64,000 nucleotides of DNA from Geomonas edaphica (GCF_004917075.1 NZ_SSYB01000002.1:124001-188000), one strand, 5' to 3'. Positions 43,789-55,330 are shown, numbered from the stretch's first letter. Translations and numbers: made by a program. Notes: generated by a model from the sequence alone, not told the origin.

Positions 43789-44651
43789 GGCTCACCAAGG
43801 GGGGCGGGCTCTACGTTGCCTCCACGCTGCTTCTCGGCGTCTCTGCGGTCAACACCGGCAACAACCTTCTCTTCCTGATCGTCGCCGCGATGCTCTCTTT
43901 CATGGCGGTAACCGGGGTGCTGGGGTGGCTGAACATCCGCAGCATCGTCCTCAGCGTGCGGCTGCCGGACGAGGTCTATGCCGGCACCGAAACGCTCCTG
44001 CCGGTCGTCGCGGAAAACGGCAAGCGCTTCCTCCCGTCCTTCCTGATCAGGGTGACCCTGATGGGGAACTCCACGAGCTTCACCCTCCTTGAACGCAACC
44101 GTCCGCAGAACGCGGCGCTCCTTCTCTCGTTTCGCGAGCGCGGTCCCCTTAAACTTCCAGACGCCACGGTGAGTTCCCCGTTCCCGGTCAACTTCTTCGT
44201 GCGCGCCACGGCGGTCCATCTGCCGGTTGAGGGAACCGTCTTTCCGGCACCGCGCCCCGTGCTGGTACCGGCACCGGGGGGGACGCCCGACGCGGGGGAG
44301 GCGGTTTCCGCGGCAGCATCCGGCTACGACGGCGAGCTAGCCAAGATCTCCGACTACCGCGGCGGCGAACCGCTGAAGCTCATCCACTGGCGCCTCTCCG
44401 CGAAGCACGAGGTCTTCAAGGTGAAGGAGCTCACGGCGACCGCGGCGGAGCCGCTTATCATCGACCTCGACGCGGTGCCGGGGCGCGACCTGGAAGAGCG
44501 CCTCTCCTACGGCACTTTCCTCGTGAACCGGCTGGCGCGGTCGGGGCGGCCGGTCGGACTCAAGCTCGGGGAGCGCGTCGTCCCCCCGGGCACCACCCGG
44601 TCACATCGGCTCAAACTGCTCACGGAGCTTGCCCTATATGGTAAGGGTTGA
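43746..44651 (+). CDS. DUF58-domain protein with no canonical start codon
   Basis: The frame encodes RLTKGGGLYVAS, a double membrane helix with VNTGNNLLFLIVAAM, and the DUF58 core (GGEPLKLIHWRLSAKHEVFKV). The family N-terminus lies upstream of the first ATG (43890), and no ATG, GTG or TTG occurs between the in-frame stop at 43671 and 43890. Candidates are ATT at 43746 (AAGGAG five bases upstream) and ATA at 43785, which overlaps the moxR stop as ATAA. The listed start is therefore a guess. The protein is probably membrane-bound and works with the MoxR ATPase. Confidence 0.7.
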   Translation: MKRNTERNTPPAHIRLTKGGGLYVASTLLLGVSAVNTGNNLLFLIVAAMLSFMAVTGVLGWLNIRSIVLSVRLPDEVYAGTETLLPVVAENGKRFLPSFLIRVTLMGNSTSFTLLERNRPQNAALLLSFRERGPLKLPDATVSSPFPVNFFVRATAVHLPVEGTVFPAPRPVLVPAPGGTPDAGEAVSAAASGYDGELAKISDYRGGEPLKLIHWRLSAKHEVFKVKELTATAAEPLIIDLDAVPGRDLEERLSYGTFLVNRLARSGRPVGLKLGERVVPPGTTRSHRLKLLTELALYGKG

Positions 44652-46524
44652 TCTTTTTCTCAGTGGGCTCACCGCCTGCATCGCGCTTATCGGGTACCTC
44701 CCCCTGCTCGCGCACCTGGGCCTCTTCGCACGGGTTTTCTTCCCCGCCGCGCTGCTTGCCGGGGTGTACCTGTACTACAGCGGACGCGCGCTGCCGGGGC
44801 GGGTGCTCACCCCGTTCTCGATACTCCTCTTTATCTACCTAGCCTCCGGTTTCAGTGTCAGCCGGCTCGTCCCGGTCACCGCCGACCTCCTCGTCGTCTT
44901 CCTCGGGGTGAGGCTACTCGGAGAGCGCAGCGGACGCCATTACCTGCAGGCGTTCGCGCTCTCCCTCTTCTGCCTCGCCGCTTCCTCGCTCTTCGAGATG
45001 TCGGCGCTCTTTCTCGTCTACCTCTTTGCCCTGCTTCTCCTTCTTGCCGTGGCGCTGGTGCTCCTCACCTTCCATGCCCAGGACGAGGCGATCCTTCTCA
45101 CCCGGTACGAAGCGAAGAAGGTGGTGACGGTGGCGCTTCTCATGCCGGTGGTCGCGTTGCCGCTGCTTCTTTTCTTCTTCTTCATCCTCCCGAGGACGCA
45201 GTACCCGCTCTGGAACTTCCTTAAGACTCCGGCGGAGAAGCGGATCGGGTTCTCTGACACGGTGAAGCCGGGGAGCGCCCCCGCGGTCAGCGCGGTGAAG
45301 GGGGTGGTGCTGCGGGCCCTCTCGCCAAAAGTCCCAGAAGAGAAGCTTTACTGGCGCGGCGTGGTGCTGAACTCCTTCAAAAACGACGCCTGGGTCAGGA
45401 AGGGGGTGCCAGGGGAAATCGACAGCGTCCCGGCCGGTGAGCGGGTGACGCAGGAGATCTACCCCGAGCGGTCACAAAGCGCCTATCTCCCCGCGCTGAA
45501 CGTCGGGCGCGCCGTCTCGGGGCTGCGCAACGATGCCTCGACCGACGGCGTGTTCGTCGCGAGTCGCCCCTTGGACCAGAAGGTGAAGTACGTGGCCGAG
45601 TCGGCGCTGAGCGACGTCATCCGGGTGCGGGGGCTGGACCGTGCCTTCTACCTCGAACTTCCCGGCAACATATCGCAGAGGATGAGGGCCAAAGGGCGGG
45701 AGGTGGCGCAAAAAGGGGTAAGTACCACTCAGCGCATGCGGCTTCTGGAGAACTTCTTCCGGGGGCAGCGGCTCACCTACGCCAACAGTGGCATGGCCGT
45801 CGGTGCTGACCCGCTGGACTCCTTCCTTTTCGACAAGAAGCGGGGCAACTGCGAGTATTTCGCCTCGAGCTACGCGATACTGCTGCGCCTGGCCGGGGTT
45901 CCGTCACGTCTCGTAGGCGGTTACCGCGGCGGGATCTACAACGACATCGGGGGGTACTACCTCGTCACCGAGGATATGGCGCACGTCTGGGTCGAGGCGT
46001 ACGAGGATGGGGTGGGGTGGCGCTTCGTCGACCCGAGCGCGTGGGCGCTGGGGGCGGTGCGCGGCACGCAGGCCGCAGGATTTGCCAAATACGTGGACAT
46101 GGCCGGCTTTTACTGGGACAAGGCGGTGGTTACCTACGACCTGGAAAAACAGATCGCCTTGGTGCGCGAGGCTGGGAGCAGGGTGCGCAACCTGCGCCTT
46201 CCCGAAAAGAGTGGCAAAGGGTTCCTCATCGTCATGCTCGTCGTAGTGCCGCTCGCCCTCGTGGTGGTCTGGATCCGGCGCCGCCCACCGAGCGTGGAGG
46301 CCCGCCTGTTGCGGCGCATGCTCCGCGTCGTTACTAGACGTCATCCGGGGGGCATAGGGGACGGGGAGGGGCTCTTCGAACTTGCCGCGCGTCTTGACGA
46401 CCCGCACCTGAAGCGCTTCGTCTCGATATACGGAGGTGCCGTGTATTGCGACCGCTCCTTGAGCCGGGAAGAGGTGACGCAGTTGGAGGAAATCATCCGG
46501 CTTGCGTCCCAGCATCTTCCTTGA
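44638..46524 (+). CDS. Membrane transglutaminase-like protein (TgpA/DUF3488 type)
   Basis: A 628-residue protein with six or more N-terminal membrane helices (about 8-190), a periplasmic transglutaminase-like domain, one later helix (about 530-548) and a cytoplasmic tail. The catalytic triad is Cys405 (RGNCEYFAS), His449 (MAHVWVE) and Asp465 (RFVDPSAWA). It overlaps the DUF58 gene by 14 nt, forming the moxR-DUF58-transglutaminase trio. Substrates of this family are largely unknown. The ATG at 44638 is chosen for CGGAG 10 nt upstream. Confidence 0.9.
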   Translation: MVRVDLFLSGLTACIALIGYLPLLAHLGLFARVFFPAALLAGVYLYYSGRALPGRVLTPFSILLFIYLASGFSVSRLVPVTADLLVVFLGVRLLGERSGRHYLQAFALSLFCLAASSLFEMSALFLVYLFALLLLLAVALVLLTFHAQDEAILLTRYEAKKVVTVALLMPVVALPLLLFFFFILPRTQYPLWNFLKTPAEKRIGFSDTVKPGSAPAVSAVKGVVLRALSPKVPEEKLYWRGVVLNSFKNDAWVRKGVPGEIDSVPAGERVTQEIYPERSQSAYLPALNVGRAVSGLRNDASTDGVFVASRPLDQKVKYVAESALSDVIRVRGLDRAFYLELPGNISQRMRAKGREVAQKGVSTTQRMRLLENFFRGQRLTYANSGMAVGADPLDSFLFDKKRGNCEYFASSYAILLRLAGVPSRLVGGYRGGIYNDIGGYYLVTEDMAHVWVEAYEDGVGWRFVDPSAWALGAVRGTQAAGFAKYVDMAGFYWDKAVVTYDLEKQIALVREAGSRVRNLRLPEKSGKGFLIVMLVVVPLALVVVWIRRRPPSVEARLLRRMLRVVTRRHPGGIGDGEGLFELAARLDDPHLKRFVSIYGGAVYCDRSLSREEVTQLEEIIRLASQHLP

Positions 46525-46549
46525 CATAACGGGCACTTTGCTTTAGTTT
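46521..46549 (+). promoter_or_regulatory. Possible promoter of the TPR gene
   Basis: TTGACA (46521-46526), a 17-bp spacer, and TAGTTT (46544-46549). The -35 overlaps the stop codon of the transglutaminase-like gene. Confidence 0.45.
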
Positions 46550-46585
46550 TAGGTTTCCAATTTTCAGGCGGTAAGAGGCGTTAAC

Positions 46586-48379
46586 TTGGCTTCCAAAAAA
46601 GACAAAATTCTGGAGAGCGCACAAAAGTTCGTGCTCAAGGGGCAGATCGACAAGGCGATCAAGGACTACCAGCAGGTGGTCGCCATGGAGCCCAACGATA
46701 TCAGGTATCGGCAGCGCCTGGCCGAGCTTCTGGTGCGCGACAACCGCAAGGAAGAAGCGATACAGCAGTACGAAGATATCGGCAAGCATTACGCCGACAA
46801 CTGTTACTACCTTAAGGCGATCGCCATCTACAAGCAGATCCAGCGACTCAATCCTGGCAGCATCCCAACCGCCCTCAATATCGCCTGGCTGAATCATCAG
46901 CAGGGGCTCATCGGCAACGCCTTGGCCGAATACAGCCAGGTTGCCGCCCAATACGAGAAAGAAAACCTACCTAAGGAGGCGCTCAAGGTAGTTGAGAAGA
47001 TGCTGGAGGTAGATCACGAGCATGCCGCCACCCGTCTCAAGTACGCCGAACTCCTTCATGTCACCGGCGCCCATGAACAGTCCCGGCAGGCTTACCAGGA
47101 TCTAGCCGCCGCGCTCAGCGCGAAGGGACTGCGCGACGAGGCTGCTTCGGTTTCTGCACGCCTCACCGAGCTCTTCCCTGAGCATCTGCAAGCGCCACCG
47201 GCAAGTGTTACCGCTGAAGCGGTGGAGGCGTCCCTGCCTTCAGACCCTCTTGGGGGAGTAGAGGGGATCACTGCTGCCGCGGCGCAGCCTGCAGTGTGGG
47301 AAATCCAGGAGCCGGCCGACGAGCCGGAGCTTCCCGAGTGGGACAGCGAGGAGACCGAGCTCCCCGACCCCTTTGCACCCGCATCGGCAGCGCAGGAGGC
47401 GGATGTTCCGGCCCCGGTCGAGGCGCCGTCCCCGTGGGAGGCCGCGCCCGCACCCGAAGCTGCCGCAACGGAGACCGCCTGGGAGGAGGAGATCGAGCTC
47501 GATCTGGGCGATGACCTCTTCGAAGCCCCCGAGGAAGCCACGCCGGTGGCGCCCCCGGTCCTAAGCGTACCCGAGCCTGCACCAGTTGAAGAGCCTGAGG
47601 CTGTGGTAACCGAGCTCGAGCTTCCCATGGAATTATCAATGGAGCTCGATTTCGATGAGGCGGCGGAGTCGGTCGAGGAGCCGGAAGAGGAAGCGCAACC
47701 TGCGGTCGAGCTCGATATCGAAGAGGAAGAGTCGCTGGAGCTCACCTTGCCGCAGGACGCCTCCCCCTTCGGAGACTTCGAGTGGGAGAGCGAACCGGAA
47801 GAGTTGGCGGAGGTGGAGCCGTTGCACCCGGAAAAGGTCGAGCTGGCTGAGGCTGAGCCGTTCGAGGCGCAGTGGCTCGAGGAACCGGAAGCCGTCTCTT
47901 TGGAGTCAGTCGAGTCGCATGGGTGGGAGGAGATCTATCCCGAGGCGGCGGCAGGCGACGGTGCCGAGATTGACCTCATGGAGTTGGAAAGTCACTACGA
48001 CCTGGGGATCGGCTACAAGGAGATGGGGATGTACGCGGGTGCTATAAAGGAGCTGGAGATCGCTGCCGCGAACCCGCAGCGCCGTTTCGCCTGCCTGACC
48101 CTGCAGGCCATCTGTTACCGGGAAAAAGGAGAGCCGGACCGCGCGGAGGAACTGCTGCGGCGTGGCCTCGCGCTGAGCGTGATCTCAAGAGACGAGCGCA
48201 TCGCCCTCAGCTACGAGCTGGCGGTGCTTTTCGAGGGGACCGGCAGGACCGAGGAGGCGATCGAGTTCTACCGCGAGGTGGTGCGGGGCAATCCCGCCTA
48301 CCAGGACGCCTCGGACCGGCTTTTCGCCCTCTCCGGTGAGGAGTCTATCGACATCATCGATCTAGAACTGGAAGAGTAG
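46586..48379 (+). CDS. TPR protein with long acidic/proline linker
   Basis: A 597-residue protein with TPR repeats at about 10-200 (FVLKGQIDKAIKDYQQV, then DNCYYLKAIAIYKQI) and again at about 465-580. Between them is a low-complexity Glu/Ala/Pro region of about 250 residues with repeated ELELP/EEPE stretches. No signal peptide is seen, so it is probably cytoplasmic and a scaffold. The start is TTG at 46586 with AAGAGG upstream. Its stop is 4 bases from the convergent TonB-like gene. No partner can be named. Confidence 0.8.
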   Translation: MASKKDKILESAQKFVLKGQIDKAIKDYQQVVAMEPNDIRYRQRLAELLVRDNRKEEAIQQYEDIGKHYADNCYYLKAIAIYKQIQRLNPGSIPTALNIAWLNHQQGLIGNALAEYSQVAAQYEKENLPKEALKVVEKMLEVDHEHAATRLKYAELLHVTGAHEQSRQAYQDLAAALSAKGLRDEAASVSARLTELFPEHLQAPPASVTAEAVEASLPSDPLGGVEGITAAAAQPAVWEIQEPADEPELPEWDSEETELPDPFAPASAAQEADVPAPVEAPSPWEAAPAPEAAATETAWEEEIELDLGDDLFEAPEEATPVAPPVLSVPEPAPVEEPEAVVTELELPMELSMELDFDEAAESVEEPEEEAQPAVELDIEEEESLELTLPQDASPFGDFEWESEPEELAEVEPLHPEKVELAEAEPFEAQWLEEPEAVSLESVESHGWEEIYPEAAAGDGAEIDLMELESHYDLGIGYKEMGMYAGAIKELEIAAANPQRRFACLTLQAICYREKGEPDRAEELLRRGLALSVISRDERIALSYELAVLFEGTGRTEEAIEFYREVVRGNPAYQDASDRLFALSGEESIDIIDLELEE

Positions 48380-48383
48380 CCAG

Positions 48384-49172
48384 CTACCAGGACATCAGGT
48401 TTAGTGGCGGGACTAGCCGGATCGGCGCCATGAATACGTCTGCGGTGTAGCTTTCGGGGACCGGCGGGAGCGGGCCAGCGCTTTCCAGCATCTTCTGCAC
48501 CGCCCGGTCGTACACGATGTTGCCAGAACTGATCATGATGTTGCTGCCTAGGATCCGACCGCTCCTGTCAATCATCAGGTTCACCACGATCGTCTTCACC
48601 TTGTCGTCCTTCTGCTCCAGCCACCACTTCTCGTTGACCCCCTGCAGGACGTTCTGGTAGTACTCCTTGATGTCGGGACGCAGAGAATCGCCGTCGCTGA
48701 GCGCTTTGAAAAACCCCTTGGTAAGCCCCATTCCGAACGAGCTTTTCGTCTCCTCCACCGCGGCCTGCGCAGGGGTGGGAGGAACGGGGGATGCCACCTG
48801 CTTTGCCGCCTGCGGAAGCTCACGTGCGGGGGGCGTTTCCGGAAGCGGTTCGGCTTCTTCGTCCGACTTCATCGGCTGCGGTATCGGTTCGGGCTGCGGT
48901 TTTACCGCCGGTGCGGCGGGCGCGGGGATGGATTTCAGATCGACGTAGGTGACAGCGGGGCGAGGCGGTGCTCCGCCACCACCACTGGGAAGACCCACGA
49001 GGACGACGGCCAGGACCGTGTGCAGAAACAGCGATGCGGCCAGCCCGAGGACGAACTGCTTGTTCGGCCTTAGCGTGTACTCCTCTTCCTCGAGCGGATC
49101 CAGTGCATCTTCCATGGTGACGGCACGTCCTTCTTCCCCGGTAGGGGATTTTTTGCGTTTAGCGTCCGTCAT
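48384..49172 (-). CDS. TonB-like energy transducer
   Basis: A 262-residue protein with a cytoplasmic N-terminus, one membrane helix (about 38-58; FVLGLAASLFLHTVLAVVL), a Pro/Glu/Ala-rich periplasmic spacer (about 75-150) and a C-terminal TonB/TolA domain (KEYYQNVLQGVNEKW, VVNLMIDRSGRILG). It may pass proton-motive force to outer-membrane proteins. ExbB/ExbD genes are not in the window. The start at 49172 is uncertain since no clear ribosome site precedes it; an upstream TTG at 49205 is possible. Confidence 0.78.
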   Translation of the reverse strand: MTDAKRKKSPTGEEGRAVTMEDALDPLEEEEYTLRPNKQFVLGLAASLFLHTVLAVVLVGLPSGGGGAPPRPAVTYVDLKSIPAPAAPAVKPQPEPIPQPMKSDEEAEPLPETPPARELPQAAKQVASPVPPTPAQAAVEETKSSFGMGLTKGFFKALSDGDSLRPDIKEYYQNVLQGVNEKWWLEQKDDKVKTIVVNLMIDRSGRILGSNIMISSGNIVYDRAVQKMLESAGPLPPVPESYTADVFMAPIRLVPPLNLMSW

Positions 49173-49265
49173 GTATAGCAAATTAGCCGCGCCGCTGGCA
49201 ACCAAAGAAAGGCGTTTACGTCAAAGCAACGGCTAGATGGCTACGAAGCGCCATAGCTGACCTCA

Positions 49266-49299
49266 GGCTCCCCCCTTTGCGAAGGAGGGACGGGGGGGA
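49266..49299. repeat. C/G-rich imperfect inverted repeat
   Basis: A C-run with TTTGCGAA and a G-rich arm (CCCCCCTTTGCGAAGGAGGG) is followed by a second G-run. It resembles short GC palindromes that recur between genes in this lineage, but no second copy lies in this window. Confidence 0.3.
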
Positions 49300-49315
49300 T
49301 TTGCTTTGAAGAACC

Positions 49316-49346
49316 AAAACAAAAGGGACCCCGAAAGGTCCCTTTT
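49316..49346 (-). terminator. Intrinsic terminator of maeB
   Basis: On the minus strand AAAAGGGACC pairs with GGTCCCTTTT over a 6-nt loop, followed by GTTTTG. It lies 26 nt after the maeB stop. Confidence 0.75.
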
Positions 49347-49371
49347 GACGTTCTAGTTGAATTTCCGCAGA

Positions 49372-51621
<2,250 letters not shown>

Positions 51622-51910
51622 GGTATCCTCCTCGGTCAGTATGGTGAGGGTGATCTTTTTAGACTGGAGAAAGCGGCGTAAGCGCTGGTTCTTTAACAGG
51701 AGATGCAGTGACGGAAATGGATGTTGTGGTGGGGTCGCGAAATTATAGCATGACACGTCCGGTCCACAATGACCGTGCAGGAAACGAGAATCAGTGCCGG
51801 ACCTCCTCAAGTTTCAGCTCGTCTTCTTGCAATGTCATGGCGGGGTTGTAAATTGAGAGAGTTTGGTTATAATCAGCCGGCTTTTGACAGGACATCCGGC
51901 AGGAGGAGTC

Positions 51911-52387
51911 ATGGACAGGCTTTTTGCGCCATGGAGGGTTGAGTACCTGACGCAGCCGCCGGCGTCGGGCTGCATTTTCTGCGCGCACGGGGACGACAGG
52001 GAGCTCCTGATCGTGCATCGCACCCCGCTGGGTCGCGTGATGCTGAACCGCTATCCTTACAGTAACGGCCACCTGCTGGTATCGCTCAACCGGCACACGG
52101 CGGAGCTGAACGACCTGACGGGCGAGGAGATGCAGGAGCTCCTGACGACCGTTGCGCTTTGCAAGGATGTGCTGACGAAGGCGAGCAAGCCCGACGGCTT
52201 CAACATCGGGCTGAATCTCGGCAAGGCCGCCGGGGCCGGTGTCGAGGACCATCTGCACATGCACGTAGTGCCGCGCTGGAACGGCGACAGCAATTTCATG
52301 TCCGTGCTCGCCGACGTCCGGGTGCTCCCGGAGTCGCTCTGGGCAACCTACGACCGGCTGAAGCCGTTTTTCCAGGAGGCGCGTTGA
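51911..52387 (+). CDS. HIT-family nucleotide hydrolase/transferase
   Basis: A 158-residue protein with the histidine triad HLHMHVV, a CIFC zinc-type pair near residue 18, and NRYPYSNGHLLVSLNRH. This is the Fhit/Ap4A phosphorylase-like branch, which acts on dinucleoside polyphosphates or nucleotide conjugates. The ATG at 51911 follows AGGAGGAG. The stop overlaps the next start (TTGA), so translation of the kinase is coupled. Confidence 0.9.
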   Translation: MDRLFAPWRVEYLTQPPASGCIFCAHGDDRELLIVHRTPLGRVMLNRYPYSNGHLLVSLNRHTAELNDLTGEEMQELLTTVALCKDVLTKASKPDGFNIGLNLGKAAGAGVEDHLHMHVVPRWNGDSNFMSVLADVRVLPESLWATYDRLKPFFQEAR

Positions 52388-53286
52388 AGCAAAAAGGATG
52401 CATCGGCATCGACATAGGGGGGACCAACCTGCGCCTGGCGCTGGTCGACCAGGAGGGACGCGTGCTCGCGAGGAGCGAAGAGGCGACCCTTCCCGCGGCC
52501 GGGCTCCCTTTCCTCCTCTCAAGGCTCGAGTTCGCAATTGAAGGGCTAAGGGAGACGGCCCGCTCGGCGGGGATGGAAGTAGTTGCGGTAGGTGCAGGAG
52601 TGCCTGGACTCGTAGGTAGGGACGGCGTGGTGCGTGCCAGCGTCAACATACCAGCGCTCGAGGAGGTGCGGCTCGGGGAGGAGATCGAGAAAGCGGTTGG
52701 GCTGTCGGTGTTACTCGTGAACGATGCCAATGCCTGCGCCGTGGGCGAACACCGCTTCGGTGCGGGGCGCGGCTGCTCTTCGCTCCTCGTCGTCACCCTC
52801 GGGACCGGCATCGGCGCCGGACTCATCCTGGACGGAAGGCTCTGGGTTGGAGCCGACGGCGCCGCGGGGGAGCTTGGGCACGTCCCGGTTGAGCCGCTCG
52901 GGCGTGCCTGCGGCTGCGGCGCCCGTGGCTGTCTCGAACAGTACGCCTCGGCGACCGCCATATCCGGCGGTAGCGGTGACGCGGAAACGGTCGCCGCGAT
53001 GGCAAGGGGAGGGGATGCCGCGGCACTCACCCTCTTCGCGGAGGCAGGACGCTATCTCGGCATCGCGGTCGCGGGGGTGGTGAACCTCTTGAACCTCGAG
53101 GCGGTGATCCTGGCAGGGGGCGTTTCGGGAAGCTTCGAACTTTTGGAGCCTTCCCTGCGCCGGGAGCTTTCCGCCCGCAGCATTGCCGTCCCCGGCGCCC
53201 GCGTCCGTATCCTCAAAGGGAGTCTCGGCAACGACGCCGGCGTCCTTGGTGCCGCGGCCCTGGCCTGCAGTTCACTCCCACTGTAG
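52384..53286 (+). CDS. ROK-family sugar kinase (glucokinase-like)
   Basis: A 300-residue ROK protein with ATP-binding GIDIGGTNLRLAL, catalytic VNDANACAVGEH, TLGTGIGAGLI, the ROK zinc motif GHVPVEPLGRACGCGARGC and LEQYAS. It probably phosphorylates glucose or a related hexose. There is no regulator HTH at the N-terminus, so it is an enzyme rather than a repressor. TTG start overlapping the HIT stop. Confidence 0.88.
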   Translation: MKQKGCIGIDIGGTNLRLALVDQEGRVLARSEEATLPAAGLPFLLSRLEFAIEGLRETARSAGMEVVAVGAGVPGLVGRDGVVRASVNIPALEEVRLGEEIEKAVGLSVLLVNDANACAVGEHRFGAGRGCSSLLVVTLGTGIGAGLILDGRLWVGADGAAGELGHVPVEPLGRACGCGARGCLEQYASATAISGGSGDAETVAAMARGGDAAALTLFAEAGRYLGIAVAGVVNLLNLEAVILAGGVSGSFELLEPSLRRELSARSIAVPGARVRILKGSLGNDAGVLGAAALACSSLPL

Positions 53287-53391
53287 TTCCCGCAGACTTC
53301 TCTCATTATTCAGACTACCTTTCGATAAAGATATGCTATAGTTGCCGCTGCCCCGCAGGCCGGGGAACACAAAAGACCCATGGAGGCGCTC

Positions 53392-54087
53392 ATGTCGTTG
53401 CATAAAAGCTTCATCGCAGCAGTATTTTCCCTTCTCCTTTTGACATCCGCCGCATCCTTCGCCGCGACCCCGGAGGAGTCCTTCCGCAGCACCTTCCCGC
53501 AGGTAGCCTTCGACAGCATGACCCCGACCGAGATCCCGGGACTGTACGAGGTGATCACCGGCCAGAACATCTTCTACTACTACCCTGACAAGCAACTGGT
53601 GCTGACGGGCGAGATCGTGAACAAGGACCTGAAGAGCCTGACCGCCGAGCGCAAGGGTCAACTCGCTGCGAAGCTCGTGAAGGATCTCCCGCTGGACAAG
53701 GCTTTGAAGATCGGCGACGGCAAAAAGGTGGTGATCGAGTTCACCGACCCGGACTGCCCCTACTGCAGGAAGGGCGCCGAGTACTTCACCAAGCGCAGCG
53801 ACGTGACCCAGTACATCTTCTTCGCGCCGCTTGCCCACCCCGGCGCCATCACCAAGATCGAGTACATCCTCTCCGCCGAGAACAAGACCCAGGCCTACGA
53901 CGCGATGATGCTCGGGCAGGAAATCCCCGCATCGGCCAAGCCTGCGTCGGCGGAGATCAAGAAGCTGGCGCAGGATCATATGGCGCTCGCCAGGAAGGTG
54001 GGGATCAGCGGGACGCCGACCTTCTTCGTCAACGGGCAGATGGTAGTGGGAGCGGACACGAAGAAGCTGGACGAGCTCCTCAAGTAA
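53392..54087 (+). CDS. DsbC/DsbG-like periplasmic thiol-disulfide protein
   Basis: A 231-residue exported protein with signal peptide ending near SFA, an N-terminal domain of DsbC dimerisation type, and a thioredoxin fold with CPYC (Cys122 and Cys125). The cis-Pro loop is ISGTPTFFVNG. It would isomerise or reduce disulfides in exported proteins such as multiheme cytochromes. The ATG at 53392 has GGAGG five bases upstream. It ends two bases before the convergent EndoQ-like gene. Confidence 0.9.
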   Translation: MSLHKSFIAAVFSLLLLTSAASFAATPEESFRSTFPQVAFDSMTPTEIPGLYEVITGQNIFYYYPDKQLVLTGEIVNKDLKSLTAERKGQLAAKLVKDLPLDKALKIGDGKKVVIEFTDPDCPYCRKGAEYFTKRSDVTQYIFFAPLAHPGAITKIEYILSAENKTQAYDAMMLGQEIPASAKPASAEIKKLAQDHMALARKVGISGTPTFFVNGQMVVGADTKKLDELLK

Positions 54088-54088
54088 C

Positions 54089-55330
54089 TTACTGCTCGGG
54101 CGTGACCGAGACGGTGCCGAACCTGCCGTCATAGCCCGGATCGATCTCGACCTCGCCCCGCCGCATCCTGCCGATCGCGGCAGCGAGGGGCGCCGCCGAG
54201 GCGGCGATCTCCTCAAGCGGTGCCTCAAGAAGGACGTGAAACTCGTTTCCTAAGCGGCCCAGGAGCTCGAAGTAGAGCTTCTGGGCTTTTTTGCTGCCGC
54301 TCCCCACGTGAAGCGTCGCGGCGATCAGGTCGATGAGGGGGATGAGGGAGCAGAAGGGGGGCGCCCCGGCAGGTCTCGTCCCGGAGGGACGGTCTGCAAC
54401 TGACTCCAGCCGGTGCAGCACCCCAACGGTCACCTTGCCGCCGCATGCCGGGCAGCGGTAACCGTTGGCAACCGTTTCCGAGGGGGTAAGGCGCACGCCG
54501 CAGCACCTATGGCCGTCGGCATGGTACTTCCCCTGCTCCGGGAAAAATTCGATGGTCCCGGCCAACCCTTCGCCCGAGCTGATGGCGCGGTAGATCCCCT
54601 GGTAGGAAGGGTCGGTGTCGAAGACGGTCGCTTCCCGTCCGAGTTTAGATGCGGAATGGGCGTCCGAGTTTGAGACGAGTGTGATGCCGTCGAGCGCCGA
54701 GACGCGCCAGTTCATGGCGGGGTCGGAGGAAAGTCCGGTCTCGATGGCGAAGACGTGCGGGGCGAGCTCCTCGAAGCACTCCTCCAGCGTGTTGAAACCG
54801 GAAAAGGCGCCGAATACGGAGAAGTGGGGGGTCCAGGCGTGGGCCGGGATGAGGAGCGCCTCGGGGGAGGCCTCGAGCAGCATGGCGAGCAGGTCCTTCG
54901 CGTCGAGCTTCAGGATCGGCCTGCCGTCCGAGGTGATGCTCCCGACCCTGGCGAGCCTCTCGTTCAGCCTGCGCACCGAGTCAAGGTCTGGAAGTAGCAC
55001 CAGGCAGTGCACCTTCCTGGTGCGGCCGTTTTTACGGTAGATGCAGCTGATCTCGCCGCTGGGCAGGAAGGAAATCGGCGCGAGGCAGCGCTTCGGCACG
55101 GCGGGGTTGCCGCAAAGTTCGTGGGTTTCCCGGAGCCGGAAGAGCCCGTTGCCGTCCGGGACGAGTTCGCGCTCGAGCTCCTCGAGCCACAAGGGATGCG
55201 TGCAGTCGCCGGTGCCGATGACCCGGATACCCTTCAACTGCCCCCAGCGCCAGAGGCTCTCGAGGCCTAAGTCGCGGCTCGTGGCTATGGAATAGCGCGA
55301 ATGGATGTGCAGGTCCGCGATGAATCTCAT
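54089..55330 (-). CDS. EndoQ-like PHP-domain nuclease
   Basis: A 413-residue protein with a PHP domain (residues ~1-235). Metal motifs include DLHIHSRYS, GTGDCTHPLW, IPAHAWTP and SNSDAH. It then has a four-cysteine zinc-type segment (CCGVRLT and CPACG) and a helical C-terminal part. This layout matches endonuclease Q, which cuts DNA 5' to deoxyuracil, hypoxanthine and AP sites, known from Thermococcales and a few bacteria. By family, it is probably a DNA-repair nuclease; activity here is inferred. It converges with the DsbC-like gene. Confidence 0.82.
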   Translation of the reverse strand: MRFIADLHIHSRYSIATSRDLGLESLWRWGQLKGIRVIGTGDCTHPLWLEELERELVPDGNGLFRLRETHELCGNPAVPKRCLAPISFLPSGEISCIYRKNGRTRKVHCLVLLPDLDSVRRLNERLARVGSITSDGRPILKLDAKDLLAMLLEASPEALLIPAHAWTPHFSVFGAFSGFNTLEECFEELAPHVFAIETGLSSDPAMNWRVSALDGITLVSNSDAHSASKLGREATVFDTDPSYQGIYRAISSGEGLAGTIEFFPEQGKYHADGHRCCGVRLTPSETVANGYRCPACGGKVTVGVLHRLESVADRPSGTRPAGAPPFCSLIPLIDLIAATLHVGSGSKKAQKLYFELLGRLGNEFHVLLEAPLEEIAASAAPLAAAIGRMRRGEVEIDPGYDGRFGTVSVTPEQ

